A DNA stretch of 64,000 bases, taken from Xiphias gladius (lineage: Eukaryota > Chordata > Actinopteri > Istiophoriformes > Xiphiidae). The notes beneath the pieces are model-generated. The model was not told where the DNA came from, made no database searches, and saw only the letters and a list, made by a program, of their open reading frames with translations. Positions within the stretch are counted from its first letter, which is position 1; each line of letters starts with the position of its first letter. The DNA lies in NCBI RefSeq assembly GCF_016859285.1, contig NC_053422.1, forward strand, positions 21,927,501 to 21,991,500, in the 5' to 3' direction. Below, piece by piece: positions 50,384 to 62,712 of this stretch. Made by a program: the position numbers and the translations under genes.

Positions 50384-51633
50384 TTGGAGACCGAGATGAG
50401 ATGAAAAAGAAAAGAAAAGAAGCTCTATTTACCTGTGTAGGACTCATCCTCAAGAGGCAGCCAGTATTAGAGACACTGAGTCCCATTAACTGAAATTATC
50501 GTAAATAATTGCTGGAGTCCTTTTTCAGGAGCAGTGACTCAGATTAGAGGGCTTTGGACTAATCTGGATCATCAAACACCAGTTTAGGCAGTGCAGCTTC
50601 CCTTATCCTGGCAGTTGCACTTGCCTGTATGGCTAAAATGCAAATACAAACACTCACACCAGATCTCACACACTCTCCTTTTCCTCGCCCTCCCTCCTTC
50701 CCTCCCTCTCCCCAGCCCCATGCTGAAGCAATTATGTCCAGTGTGTGAGTCTTCTACAGGCAGTGTGAGGGTGATTGATGATGCTGTCAGCACAGGGAAC
50801 ATGTTTTAACGTCAGAATAATCTCCCTGCTAATATATTACATCCACTGGATAGGGTTCAATCATTACTAATAGCACCGCTAAGTTGGTGAGAGGGGAGCT
50901 GGTGAGAGCACGTGCCACTGTGTGTGTGTGTGCGCGCGTGTGTATGAGTCTGTGTTTGTGTATCTCATTAATCAGAGCAGAAAAAGAGGCAGGGAAATCT
51001 AGTAAGGCCAACCAATAAACAAGTGCGCCGGTGCAAGGTGGAATAAGCAGCCAGCAAATAGTGTTTACTTCTTACATAATTACTCCCTCATCCTATAGTC
51101 GGTGAATCAACTGAGGTGCTGGTATTGTGAATGCAAGAGTCTTACCACCACTTGATATAATATCGTCTTATGAAATGAAAGAAGTGGAAAGAATGGAGCA
51201 CAAAGGCATCCGACACTTCAAAAAGAGGCAGCCTTGTGGTGTCTAATCCGCGCTGTCTAATCTCTCAAATTGCTGTGACGTTTGATGAAGGGGATCGAGC
51301 TGGTGTGAGGAGAGAAACGGGCCCAGTCAGAGTGGGAGTTTTTTTTTTTTTTTTTGCTGATGTGTACAGTACAGATCCAGCTGTGCCCTCCGCTTCTGAA
51401 CAAATCCTTCTTTAAATACGAGCTGTGTTGTTTACAGCAGTTTTCTGCCTCCAGACACCATCCTCTCTCTGCCTACACAGCCTCTGTTGATTTGACACTG
51501 CCTCCTCTCTTATCTGCTTTACATGCTGCTGATCAGATTCACCATCCCCCCACTTTCTATCCAGAAGAATATGCATGTAGTCGCATGTTGCATGGACAGA
51601 CACGTACACATGCATGTACATCTCAGAACATGG

Positions 51634-51634
51634 G

Positions 51635-51673
<39 letters not shown>

Positions 51674-51695
51674 ATAAAGAAAGAAAGAAAGAAAG
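51634..51695. repeat. (GAAA)n microsatellite
   Basis: About 15 tetranucleotide units with one TAA interruption. Confidence 0.95.
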
Positions 51696-52620
51696 ACTGT
51701 GTGTGCAGGAGAAAGTCTGTGGGGATTGGTGTTATATTCTGCTGGTGTCAGCTGGCTCGTGGCCTGCAGATTAATGTGTATGTGCGCACACGCATATGTG
51801 CGCGGCGCAAACAAAGGCGCCCTCACAAACACCCGTAAACAGATTAGCTCGTCTGCTGAAAAACAAAGGGTTAAGAGAGAATGCAGATTTCACAGGGAAA
51901 GGGGAGGGAGCCAGGCTGTGCGACTAGTTTTGGGGCGTGTGTGTTGTGTATGTGTGAGGGGTGAGCGGGGCCAGCGCGGCGGTGGAGCGTCGTGATCCCT
52001 CTCTCTAATACTGTGTGGAGAATCTCCTCGCTGGGCTCAGCTGCCAATTCTCTCCACTGTAACTGTTCCATTCTCCTCCTCAGCTGGTGAAACAATGCTG
52101 CCATGCCTTTCTGTGCATCTCCACACAAAGGGCCCAGCGCTGAGACAGACGCTCGGAGTGAACTGAGACACAGCACCAGGACAATAGACTGAGAATGGTT
52201 TTGTTTGGCATTGTATTGTGTGTTTGTGGAAACAAACAATAAAGAAAGTTCCAAGGGACAAGCGACTTCTTCCTTATTGTTGAAACTTTAAGAGGATGCA
52301 CAGTTTACATAAGCAGGGGCTAGGGATTTGCTTCTTTGTGTATCACTTGTGTGTATCAGTCTTCTCTCAAGTATCACTCAACTTGGAGTCAGACTCGGAA
52401 AAAAAAACTTGCTTACCAAGCACCTTTTTGCATTAGATATCACCCAGTTCCGATCTATTGGGGATAGCAAGGCCTGTATCACTCTGTTAGCAAGTCTACC
52501 TACCAATCAGTTCAGTTAAACGTTATACAGACATAAACATTTAAAGCCTCGTCTAAGGTACGTATATGTTTGCAAGCAGCAAAACTTTCCTGCAACACAC
52601 TATCTCTCTCACCATCCTAG

Positions 52621-52677
<57 letters not shown>
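52621..52677. repeat. (CA)n microsatellite
   Basis: About 28 CA units. Confidence 0.97.
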
Positions 52678-52679
<2 letters not shown>

Positions 52680-53137
52680 ATGGACTGTATGCTGGCACAA
52701 GTGGAAGTTCCCCCTCTACTGGTGGCGGCGGATGCTGAGACGTACTGCCCCAGAGGACCACCTCATTGGGACCTTGAGCCAATCACGGCAGCCGAAACAA
52801 GCCCTTTATCTACAGGGGCTTATTAAGCTAATTGAATTAGCATGTTGTGGTTTCTGAACCCAAATAAGATTAGCCTGTTATTACTGTGTTATCAGGGTCC
52901 CTTGTTACAGTAACAGCAGGTTACTTTTGGCTGCTTCATTGGCGCTTTTTCTCTCTCTGTCTCTCTCGTAACACTGCATAATACTGGAGCATATTAACAG
53001 CTCCTTATCTGTTAAATACCTGGCACACTTACAGCTTCATGAAAATCAAAGATATAGGGCATCTCATACCTGTTAAATCTCCACCTGTGTTCATGTTAAA
53101 ATTTGGTTAATTACTTCAGGCAGATATTATAGGGTCA

Positions 53138-54694
53138 TTAAAGCTACGTTACTCAGCATTCTTATATTAACAATGGAAAAAAATACATGTGATGTGAGAG
53201 GTGTCTGTTGCAGTGATTAACCCTCAGAGAATTATAATTGACCCTAGTTTCATTCAGATTTCAGTGTGTTTTAGCGTCTTTCAGCTACTTGTTTTGGTAT
53301 CAGGACCCACAACTTTACTGTTTTGGTTCACTCTCACTGCTCTCATCAGTGTAGTTTACATCCAAAGTGCTCAGATATACTCACTGTACACTACCTGCCC
53401 AGCACCAAATAACATAGTGGAGGATTTCACAGCAAAAGAGCCAGATATTTCCCTCAGAGGTTACTGGAGACCAAAAACAGAGCATTTTATTAGGAACACC
53501 TGTGCACCTGCTTACACCTGCATTTATCCAATCGGCCAATCATGTGGCAGCAGTGCAATGCATAAAATCATGCAGATACAGGTTAGGAGCTCCAGTTAAT
53601 GTTTACCATCAAACATCGGAATGTGGGGAAAAATGTGAACTCAGTGACTTTGACTGTGGCATGATGGCTGGTGCCGTACGGACTGGTTTGAGTATTTCTG
53701 AAACTACTGATCTCCTGGGATTTTCACACACAGCAGTCTCTAGATTTTACTCAGAATGGTGTGAAAAACAAAAACCAATGAGCGGCAGTTCTGCGGATGG
53801 AAACGCCTTGTTGATGAGACAGGTCAGAGGAGAATGGCCAGACTGGTTGGAGCTGACAGAAAGGCTACAGTAACTCAGATAACCACTCTTTACAACTGTG
53901 GCGAACAGAAAAGCCTCTTAGAATGCATAACGCACCCAACCCAGAGATGGATGGGCTACAACAGCAGAAGACCACGTCAGGTAAGCCAAGAACAGGAATC
54001 TGAGGCTGCAGAGGGCACAGGCTAACCAAAACTGGACAGCTGAAAACTGGAACAAACGTAGCCTGGTCCGATGAATCTTGCAGATGGTAGGGTCAGAATT
54101 TGCCATCAACAGCATGAATACATGAACCCAACCTGCCTTGCGTCAAGAGTCCAGGCTGCTGCTGGTGGTGTAATGGTGTTGGGAATGTTTTCTTGGCACT
54201 TTGGGTCCTTAATACCAATTGATCATGATTTGAATGCCACAGCCTAGCTGAGTATTGTTGCTGACCATGTGCATCCCTTTATGAACACAATTTACCATCT
54301 TCTAATGGCTACTTCCAGCATGATAATGAATCATGTCACAAAGCAAAAATCATCTCAAACTAGTTTCATGAACATGGCAATGAGTTCAGTCACCAGATCT
54401 GAACCTTTGGGATGTGGTAGAACGAGAGACTGGCAGCATGAATGTGCAGCTGTCAAATCTGCCGAAATTATGTGATGCAATCATGTCAGCATGGACCAGA
54501 ATCTCGAAGGAAAGTTTCCAACATCTTGTGAAATCCATGCCACCGAGAACTGAGGCCGCCTTGAGAGCAAAGGGCATTCCTGCCCAGTAGTAGTATGGTG
54601 TTCCTAATAAAGTGATCAATGAGTGTATATCCATGTCATGTTTACAATTTGTTGCGCTGCCTCCAAGTGGCCAAAAAGTCAACTCATGCAGGTT
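53138..54694. mobile_element. TTAAAGC-ended element, copy 2, interrupted by Tc1
   Basis: The left part (53138-53483) starts TTAAAGCTACG and carries gagccagatatttccctcagaggtt, the counterpart of copy 1. The right part (54631-54694) carries gtttacaatttgttgcgctgcc and an eroded atgcaggttt end. The middle is replaced by a Tc1/mariner insertion, and about 115 bp of the copy 1 interior is missing. Confidence 0.6.
53484..54630 (+). pseudogene. Degenerate Tc1/mariner transposon and transposase
   Basis: DNA-transposon copy about 1.15 kb long. Its terminal core TTTATTAGGAACACC is inverted exactly at the right end (GGTGTTCCTAATAAA). The reading frame resembles vertebrate Tc1-like transposases: a paired-type helix-turn-helix segment (GLSISETTDLLGFSHTAVSR, about 53682-53740), then RMARLVGADRKATVTQITT-like residues in another frame, and LNATA and ADHVHPFM later. 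It needs at least three frame changes and contains several stops, so it is dead. The left terminal repeat is shortened beyond its core. Confidence 0.85.
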
Positions 54695-55583
54695 TCAGTG
54701 AAAAGTGAACTGATAAAAACTTTTGTACAATGTTGATCTTAAAGTAAGGCACAGAGAAGATAAATTTGATGAAATACATGCCCCCCCCCCCCAAATCTAG
54801 CGCCTCTACCTCCTATTCTTAAATGGCACCAAATCTGTTTTATATCAGTTTCTTAAACAGTTGATATTTAGCTTTGGAAATAAATTATTCCTCTATTAAC
54901 ATTTACGTCACAGGTGTGAATCATTGTATATCTCTTCCATTTACTTGGGATAATATGCAAATAATGTAACTTATGTAACTTTAAACAGAAAAGGGCCTCA
55001 CTGAGATTTAAATTTCTTTTAAAGGAGTCTCCTAGCCAAGATAGTAGCCCCACATATAAAAATTATTTTTAAAAAAGTACACACATAAAATGCTTTAGTA
55101 CAATTCACATACTGTATGTTTTTTTGGACCCAAAGCATAGATTTTGTAAAAGAAAACTCCAGCATTTCGTCTCATGAACTGGTGTGAACACAGCGTTCCT
55201 TGTGCACCAAAGCTCCATTTAACAGCTGGGCAGGGAGTCATAGAGGCTGGCTTCAGTGGGGGAGAAGGAGGTGGGCAGACCGGGTAGAAGGAGGTGCAGG
55301 GGGGAGGGAGGAGGGATCTTGGGTGAGGGTGCTGAAGGACCAGGTTGGGGAGTCAGCTGGTCTCCCTGAGCCTGTGATTAATACACTGGGGCTGCTCTGT
55401 GCCACCTCCACACCACACCGTCCTCACCTCCAATTAGCATGCTAATGAACCTGCACATGTGTGACTGTGTGTGACTGTGTGCGTATGCATGTGTGTGTCA
55501 CCTAAGGGCTCTTTCTCACTGTGCAGCATAAACACAAATAGGCTGACATTAAGAGGAATGGCTGCGGCTCTGCAAATTGAGAT

Positions 55584-55585
<2 letters not shown>

Positions 55586-55667
<82 letters not shown>
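55586..55667. repeat. (GT)n microsatellite
   Basis: About 40 GT units. Confidence 0.97.
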
Positions 55668-55669
<2 letters not shown>

Positions 55670-55974
55670 GGACTGTGACCTTGGTCCTACTTTACGCTGT
55701 TATGGTAACCGGTTGAATAGGAATGTTTTCCCTGTCTAGTTATACCTGTCAAGCTGACCTTTGTTCTCAGTGATGCTGAGGGGTGGACATGAGTAGTCGC
55801 AGCTCGTTCTCCGTGGGTAACATGATTTACAGGTCCACCATGAAACAGAAAGCATATGCAAATATTCACAGGCTGTCAACGAGCAATACATAAAAAACAC
55901 ATAGACACATACAGAGGAACACCACATAAGACTATGTGTTTGGGATACAGAGCATATATAAATGAGCCTGATTT

Positions 55975-56070
55975 AAAGTTTGGCATTTTTGGAAATTAGC
56001 TTATTCACTTTCTTGCAAAAATAAAGCATGTTTGTTTGGCAAACATAAAGCTAAAGCCAACAGCCAGCGA
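55975..56070. repeat. Fragment of common fish dispersed repeat
   Basis: Phrases such as tttggcatttttggaaatta, gcttattcactttcttgc and aaacataaagctaaagcca resemble, from memory, a dispersed repeat frequent in percomorph fish. Only a fragment is present, and the family name is uncertain. Confidence 0.4.
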
Positions 56071-57689
56071 GCCCTCCACCACATCTCTGTGTCATGTGCA
56101 TAAGTTCTCACACATTACTCAAAAAATTAATTCCATTCCTATCTAGCAGGATTTAGAATAAAGTTTTGTTAATCTGGTGGGAGCTTGTAATGTCTGACCC
56201 ACAAGCAGGACAGTGAGGTTTAGGGTTTTAACGTCAATAAATCATAAGTATATTCATTTTGTGACATTTGTAAGTGAGTAATTAAGTGGCTGTACATGAG
56301 AAATAACAATGTGAAAAAATTAAAAAAAATTGCTGAGAACACTGGCGGCTTCTTGGCTCTCTCTCTCTCTCTTCTTACCAGTTTTTCAATAAAAGTAACA
56401 GTGGGATTGGTGGGAAACATTGTCTCTATATTTAGGAAAAAACACAAGCACTTGTGTAGTATAATGGTAACCATGACGAAACTTCTTAGTTCTTTTTGTT
56501 AGCGGTGCTGAACCAAAACCACAATGACACAGCCCTGCATTCGAAATGCAGAGAGTAACAACCACACATTTCTTCAGCTCAAAATAAAAACATCTCCCTT
56601 TCACCAGTTTATTTTGTCTGTGTGAAAAAAAACAACAACCAGTGTTTCAGCCTTTCAGAAACTACAACAAGGAGTAGTTCACATGCTTTACATGTAACCC
56701 TTCAGCTTGTCTATTATGCCTCAAAAACATCACCTTGCTTACAAAAACTGTACAAGGAAGACAATTTGCTACGAACTAAAGATTCCTCATGATCAACAAT
56801 ATTACCCTGTTTCTATTTAGGCCTTCTGGACACATGTGCACGCACAGGAATGTCTGCACATTTACGTGCTTGAGGATATATGCGCACGTATCCTTGTGTG
56901 TGTACAGGCACAGGCAGGGAAACAGTAGCAGCAGTGCTACAGTAACCTTTGCAATAATCAGTTCTGTCTGATGGGCCTTTTTAATTAACCTTGTAGGAAA
57001 TTAATCCCAGTGTTAAATGGACAAGAAAAAGATGTTTGATTACCACTGCGAGCCAACTGGGACTTCTCCCTCTGTCTAATTGCCCAGGAAGAGAGAACAA
57101 GAGAAAAAGTAGCAAGAATGAGAAAGGGAGAAACAGATAGGGAGAGGGAGGCGAGAGGGGAAAGCGGAGAGTGAAGCACCTCGAATCCTGTGGTGTCATT
57201 AGCATCTGTGTGAATGTCAGTTAGTCCCTGGAGCACAGATAAGGCTTCAGCAGGAAGAGAGAGGAGAGAAAAAGAAGAGAGGACAGGGAAGAGAAGGACA
57301 CTGATGAAAAAGAAAGAAACATTTTGTTAAACTGAGAGGGACAAAGCACTTTACATAAGGTGCATAAATTCCCAAGAAGTTACCAGGGAATAAGTGAGGA
57401 ACTAATTGTTAATTAATAAGAGGCTTACAAGCAGTTCCCGAATAAGGACCTCATTATGCTTCAAACTGCCCTGGTTGTATGGCCTATCGTCTAAAGCTAA
57501 ATGTATTTATACCTGTTCTGAATGCCCACACGCCAAAGTGGGGCGAAAAGCCTGCCTCATAGCCTGCTCATGACTGCAACTAGTCACTCCTCCAAGGCAT
57601 TAAGTACGTTGCACTTGCTTGTTCACATGAAAAGTGATCGAAGTTGTGTTATAAGAAAATGAGAACGACGAGCGCTCGAGAGACTATTT

Positions 57690-57985
57690 TAACACCTCTT
57701 AATTTAATCACCATATTTTGAGCAAATTTGCATGAACTCTGACATCCATACACAATATTAGCTTACATGCATGTCTCATTAGGAAAGTGGTCAGTGTGCA
57801 GATTTGCAGATATCAAAGAACTACTCATTAGTCACAGACTTATTAGCATTGTATCTAGCAGTATGTTTGCAACCCAATTAGCATTATGTAACTTATAGTT
57901 TGCTGTAAGTTTGCGGCTTTCTTCTTTCAGTCAAGCTGTCTGCAGCAAAATTACATAATTAGTGCTTAGTTCCTTATTCTTGATA
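57690..57985. promoter_or_regulatory. Candidate conserved non-coding element with octamer
   Basis: Unique AT-rich DNA with an exact octamer ATTTGCAT (57726-57733) and several TAAT/ATTA words (cttaatttaatcacc, caattagcattatg, attacataattagtg). Enhancer-like; conservation untested. Confidence 0.35.
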
Positions 57986-60194
57986 AATCCTCAGGTGCTT
58001 TTGTGCATTGTTGTCTAACACTTACCAAAAAATGCATCAGACACGGAACAGAAATGACCGCTGCTCAATCTGTCCGTCCTTCCCTGTTCAAGCAGGTGCT
58101 TTCCCTCTCTCCTCACTAATGTCTCCAGATCTCTGCACTGACCTCAGCTCTCTATGACTCATCCCGTAGCTTGCTGGCTTCGTGTGTCAGTGTATGTGTG
58201 TGTTGGCTGTGTTCATCGGTGTGTGTCGACTTCCCGGATCCCTGCAGGTGTCCGTGTCAATAATCCACTGGGCAGAACGAAGAGAACCAGCCGAGGCTAC
58301 GGCCGTTGTTTTCAGCGTTGGCCGTTTCGTCTGTCTGCCAAGACTGAGTCTGTCTTAATGTGATGCTGAAGAGGTATGTCTCCTGAGTCTTATCATACTG
58401 AAATAGTTTTTGGTCGGTTATAGAGGAAAATAATTCATAGGTTCTATGTTTTTTTCTGAATTTATAACTGTTGGTATATTTAATTATTGTAACAAATAAG
58501 TGAATGAAAAAAAATGTCACACAATACCTGTGTTACTGATGTCATATAAATTCCTTAGTCCAAGTTTGAAAGTTTGTAAGGATGCAGCTAAGTATGTCTG
58601 GAGATAATGTTCTGTAATGCAGTGATGCTGAGCAAGGGAACAATAAAGTATGTCTTATCTAATTTCTTACATTACTGTTGTCATTCAGATTAGCCTGCCA
58701 GCAACTCCAAAGCCTCCACGCTCGCTGCATCTTCAGCATTTATCCTTTGTAGCGATAGAAAACAAGGCACTGTGGTTTAACATGGAGTTAGCCTACGTTT
58801 TGGAAGTATTACAGACCATCAACAGATAACGTGTTGGCTACCCCGAGAGACTGTATGTTGCGTTCCAAATCTTCACACTCTCAATCTCCGAACAAGCCAC
58901 TTCTTGAATGTAGGCTGACCAGTGGATAGCCAACCGGCTAGGAAGACAGAAAGTGTGAAAAAGACAACTTTCTCACATGCTCTGTGGAAAAGACACATAT
59001 TTCTCCACATGTGGTGGATGCTAGCCACTACCTACCACCTCCAGGCTCTGTGTCAAGCTACCATGTCCCAGACCAGTATCTCCAATTAACGGACAGACAT
59101 GGAATTCATTTCTACCCTCCCATCGAACCCTCCGGGTAAGCAAACAAACTGAACCCACGAAAATGTTGAAGTAATCTAAGTAAAAAAACAAAAAAAACCC
59201 CAAAAACTGTAAACCATTTTTGATGCTATACAGACCAAGCTACTACTTTCTGGAGAGAATGTCACCAGTGCTGCTTCCACTGGGTGTTTCTAGCCCAGTG
59301 TTTCAGTTGTTAGCTGTTGATATCTAATATACATTATTCAGCTGAAAGGTAAGAGTTTTCTTTCTTAAGTCTTAATCACATTCCCATGAAGTTTTAATAT
59401 TTTTTTCAAATAAAATGAAAATGAGACAGTGACCATGCAATTAACCAACTTGACAGACATCTGTTTTTCAGATTTGTGTTAATCTGTGAGTCTATTTGAA
59501 TATTTTTCCTGTCAGTTGAGCGTTAATGAACTTCATTGTCTTCAGCTCACCTTGCCTTCTCCTCTTTACGAGCTTGTTAGTGTTAACTCATCAGCAGGGT
59601 CAAACACTCTGAAAACACACATTACAACACAGCCAAAAGATCACATTACACACTTTGAATAAATACAAGGCAATTTGTCACTGTCATGTCAGAGTTGCCC
59701 CTTCCTCTGTCTGCCCTCCGCCTCTCTCATCCTTCCCCCTACCCCCACTCCTTCTCCACGCCCTGCCTCCTCAGCCCCAGCACAGCAGCAGGAAGTAGTA
59801 ATGGTGATTGTATTAACCTCTCGTAGAGAGCACTGACCTTCGCTTCTGTTCAGCAGGAAGTATTAGTCCAGGAACACACACACAGACATATGTTTGAAAG
59901 CGTGCACACTCATACTACAGGATTCAACAAAAGTTTAAGATTTTGGAAGAACTGGGGGATTGTGCAATTTTTAAAAAAGCTTTTTATAAGGTGATGTGTA
60001 ATAACGTGTATTACAATATTGGAACAAATTCTGTCAGGTTTGACTAACAGCAGTAGTTCTGGAGTCAGTCCAACGAGGGCCAGTGTCCTTTAGAAAATAC
60101 TTTTGGACTTCATTGTGTCTCCCAGATGTCCATTGGTGTTTTTCTCCCAGGAGCCAGGGAAAGCCTGGTCACCTATCGCATTATTTCCATCTAA

Positions 60195-60450
60195 CTATAA
60201 ATGGATAAATCTCTGTCTGGCTGTCTTTCTGTCTGTCCTTTTTCTTGACCACCGCTCATCTAATCAACTTCAAACTTCATGTGTATATTGTTGAAGACCC
60301 AAGGACCCAGTGTCAACTGTGAAGTTTTTTGGATGAGAGGTTCTCGAGAAACACAAAAAGAGAAACAGCAGCCCTAACGACACCCCAGCCCTGTCGGTTG
60401 GGGCTGGGATGACTTATCCACGCAACCGATGTCATCAATTACGACAACAA
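60195..60450. repeat. Probable dispersed repeat upstream of BED fragment
   Basis: Sequence with ctgtctttctgtctgtcc, gaccaccgctcatc and gttgaagacccaaggaccca resembles a moderately common fish repeat. It may be the 5' untranslated part of the hAT-like element whose coding start follows. Confidence 0.35.
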
Positions 60451-60462
60451 CAAGTCGCAAAG

Positions 60463-60641
60463 ATGGCTGCGCCTTGTCAAAGCATGAATTCAAAACAAGC
60501 CGCAGCTACAAAGCCTGGCACAGTGTCATCTAAAGTGTAGGACTATTTTAGACAGAGACCCAAGCTCTGCAAACTGGAAATGGCTTATCACAGCAGTACA
60601 ACTGCTATGCATGGTCACTTGAAGCGACACCATGCGTCCTC
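60463..60641 (+). pseudogene. BED zinc-finger start of a hAT/ZBED-like transposase, broken
   Basis: An ATG at 60463 opens a frame (MAAPCQSMNSKQAAATKPGT then VSSKV) that meets a TAG at 60538-60540 where BED fingers normally have Trp. The same frame continues [27 protein letters not shown] and KRHH. This is the second half of a BED finger, with the His-x-x-x-His pair (HLKRHH). The first Cys-x-x-Cys pair is incomplete. Similarity to the frame is lost after about 60641, and no downstream transposase catalytic core is visible. Likely a relic of a hAT element. Confidence 0.65.
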
Positions 60642-61069
60642 TGACGTTGTTATTTGGCTGTTGTATATTTTCTTTTTCCTTTAACGGCCATTTATGCTTG
60701 AGAAAATGGCTTAAACTAACGTTACAGACTGTTGTTACGGTCTATAAATTGTTATAGATATTTTGCTCGCTGATGCAAAAAAAACATTTGCCAGTGATTT
60801 TCTTAACCGTACATAACTCCCACTGATGGAATAAATCCATTTCATACCCCTTTTAAGTTTTAAGTCAAATTCTTCAGTAAAAATACTGATTCTCCAGTTC
60901 AGGGAAAGGGTTACTATCACACACAGCGATTAAATTAATCTACACTCACTTGCCAGTTTATCCCTTCATGAGGATCATAATGTTCAGTTTTTATTGAAAC
61001 TGTTTAAGAGGATGTTCATTTATTTTAATGGTCATTTCGGAGGCTGTAATTTGTGGTGTTTTAAAACTG

Positions 61070-61156
61070 TTTATACTGAGAGGTGTTCCTAATATTTTGT
61101 CAGCCGCAATTTATATCAGTGGGCTGGACAAAATATTAGGAACACCTCCCAGTAAG
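61070..61156. mobile_element. Mariner-type palindromic MITE
   Basis: Perfect 21-bp arms at 61081-61101 and 61127-61147 carry the AGGTGTTCCTAATA core, inverted, with about 25 bp between. Pairing continues outward with few mismatches (ACTGAGAGG against CCTCCCAGT). The core is shared with the terminal repeat of the Tc1/mariner copy at 53.48-54.63 kb, so this is probably a solo hairpin of a related family. Confidence 0.7.
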
Positions 61157-62665
61157 TATACTTGGTTAGGTATCTGACAATTAAGGTCTAATATTATTAT
61201 TATTATTAATATCATAACACATCAGTGACGTGGAAATTACATGATGGTGATTAGATGATTGAATTAAAGATTGAACTATTAATGAGATAACGATGCACAT
61301 TTTGAATGGGAACTGCACTAGTTTTAATAAAAGTTTAACCAATTCTTTTCACAGTTACTGTATTTGTATCACAGCAGGTGCACTGGGAAATTATATAACG
61401 TGGATATCGAGCACTTCATCTCCACGAAAGAAACCTTTGTCTGACTGTCTCACTTGCTCTTTACTCGCTCGTGGCTTGACTGATTGCTAAACAGCCCACC
61501 ATGGCTGTATGTATTAACTTCCAGTGCAGTTGTTGATATAATGGCGATTATTGCTTGAATGTACTGTGCCTCATATACTTTCACCGTCAAAATCGATGTG
61601 TTGTTATATGCTGTCAACACAAATAGACAGTGGGCGCCAATGTCCCCTTCACATTTCCCCAATTCTGCATATGTGGTCAAGTCACATATTCTGCCATGTG
61701 TGATTTGTAATGGTGCTATAAGCTAGGTAAAGAATACTGTGGACATGTGTAGGCTATTTTATAGGTCTAGCGTTGTGCTGAACTGAACTTAACAGACAAC
61801 AGACTGAATGTACTACTGAACTGAAGACAATCAGAATCAGCACTGAACATTGCTAAAAAATGGTGAGGCCTTCAATTTCTGTGCGATTGTTTTGGTTAGA
61901 GATAAAAAAAAAGTGAGAAAACTGCACAGTCAGTGACCACGAGCCTTTGACCTGAACGGAAAGAGACAAGTTGAATCAGCAAAGTGATTTGTAATTTACG
62001 CCTCTAACCTGAACGGTTTGCATTTATTTGTAAAATAACAGCGCCAATATGTCCCAGTTCAGGCCTCATTGTCTAACACCACACCAGTGCCAAAGAGAGT
62101 GCTCCAACGGTAGTTTCAGGATTAATATAACTGGCCCAGTTATATAGAGCACAGGTGGCCTCTGAGATTTAAATAGGCCACAAGCACTACCACTGTTAGC
62201 TGACTGAAAAGACATTTGCAATATTTCCTGTATTCTCCCGTAATCACTCATATCCTAAGGGATGAATGTCAAAACATTAAATACTGCTTCACGTCACTTC
62301 CCTTGAGAGTTACAACCTCAGTTGGCTTATTTTCATTGCCAGTTTGATAGAAGATTAATGTATCTATCACCACTGACTCCCCGTCCATGTGATAGCTTGC
62401 CAAAAATATCACTCACCACTGACACCTTTAACAGATCAATTGGAAAAGAAAAAAGGGCAACTTAAAGCATTTTCTGATTATTTTATAATAATAAAAATAA
62501 TAAAATGTACATTAGCTGTGACAGTATAATAGAAAACATTTTCTTTTTATACTTTATAAATTAGATGTACACTTTTGTCTGGAACAAACCCTCTTATCTA
62601 GTTGGCCAGAGAGGAAAGCCTTTAATAAAAGTATTTCTGAGAGATGTGTGTGGGGCGGAAGAGGT

Positions 62666-62712
62666 GCCCCATGTGAGTGTACGGGGGGGTACGGGGGTGT
62701 ACGGGGGTTAGC
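62666..62712. repeat. G-rich minisatellite (TACGGGGG)n
   Basis: Three tandem TACGGGGG-type units with 5-7 G each, preceded by TGGGGCGG at about 62651. A possible G-quadruplex on the plus strand. Confidence 0.7.

Noticed and set aside
48111..50486. Minus-strand frames near 48.1-50.5 kb as possible genes
   Set aside because: Those within 49.4-50.4 kb lie in transposon remnants, and the others are short with no family resemblance.
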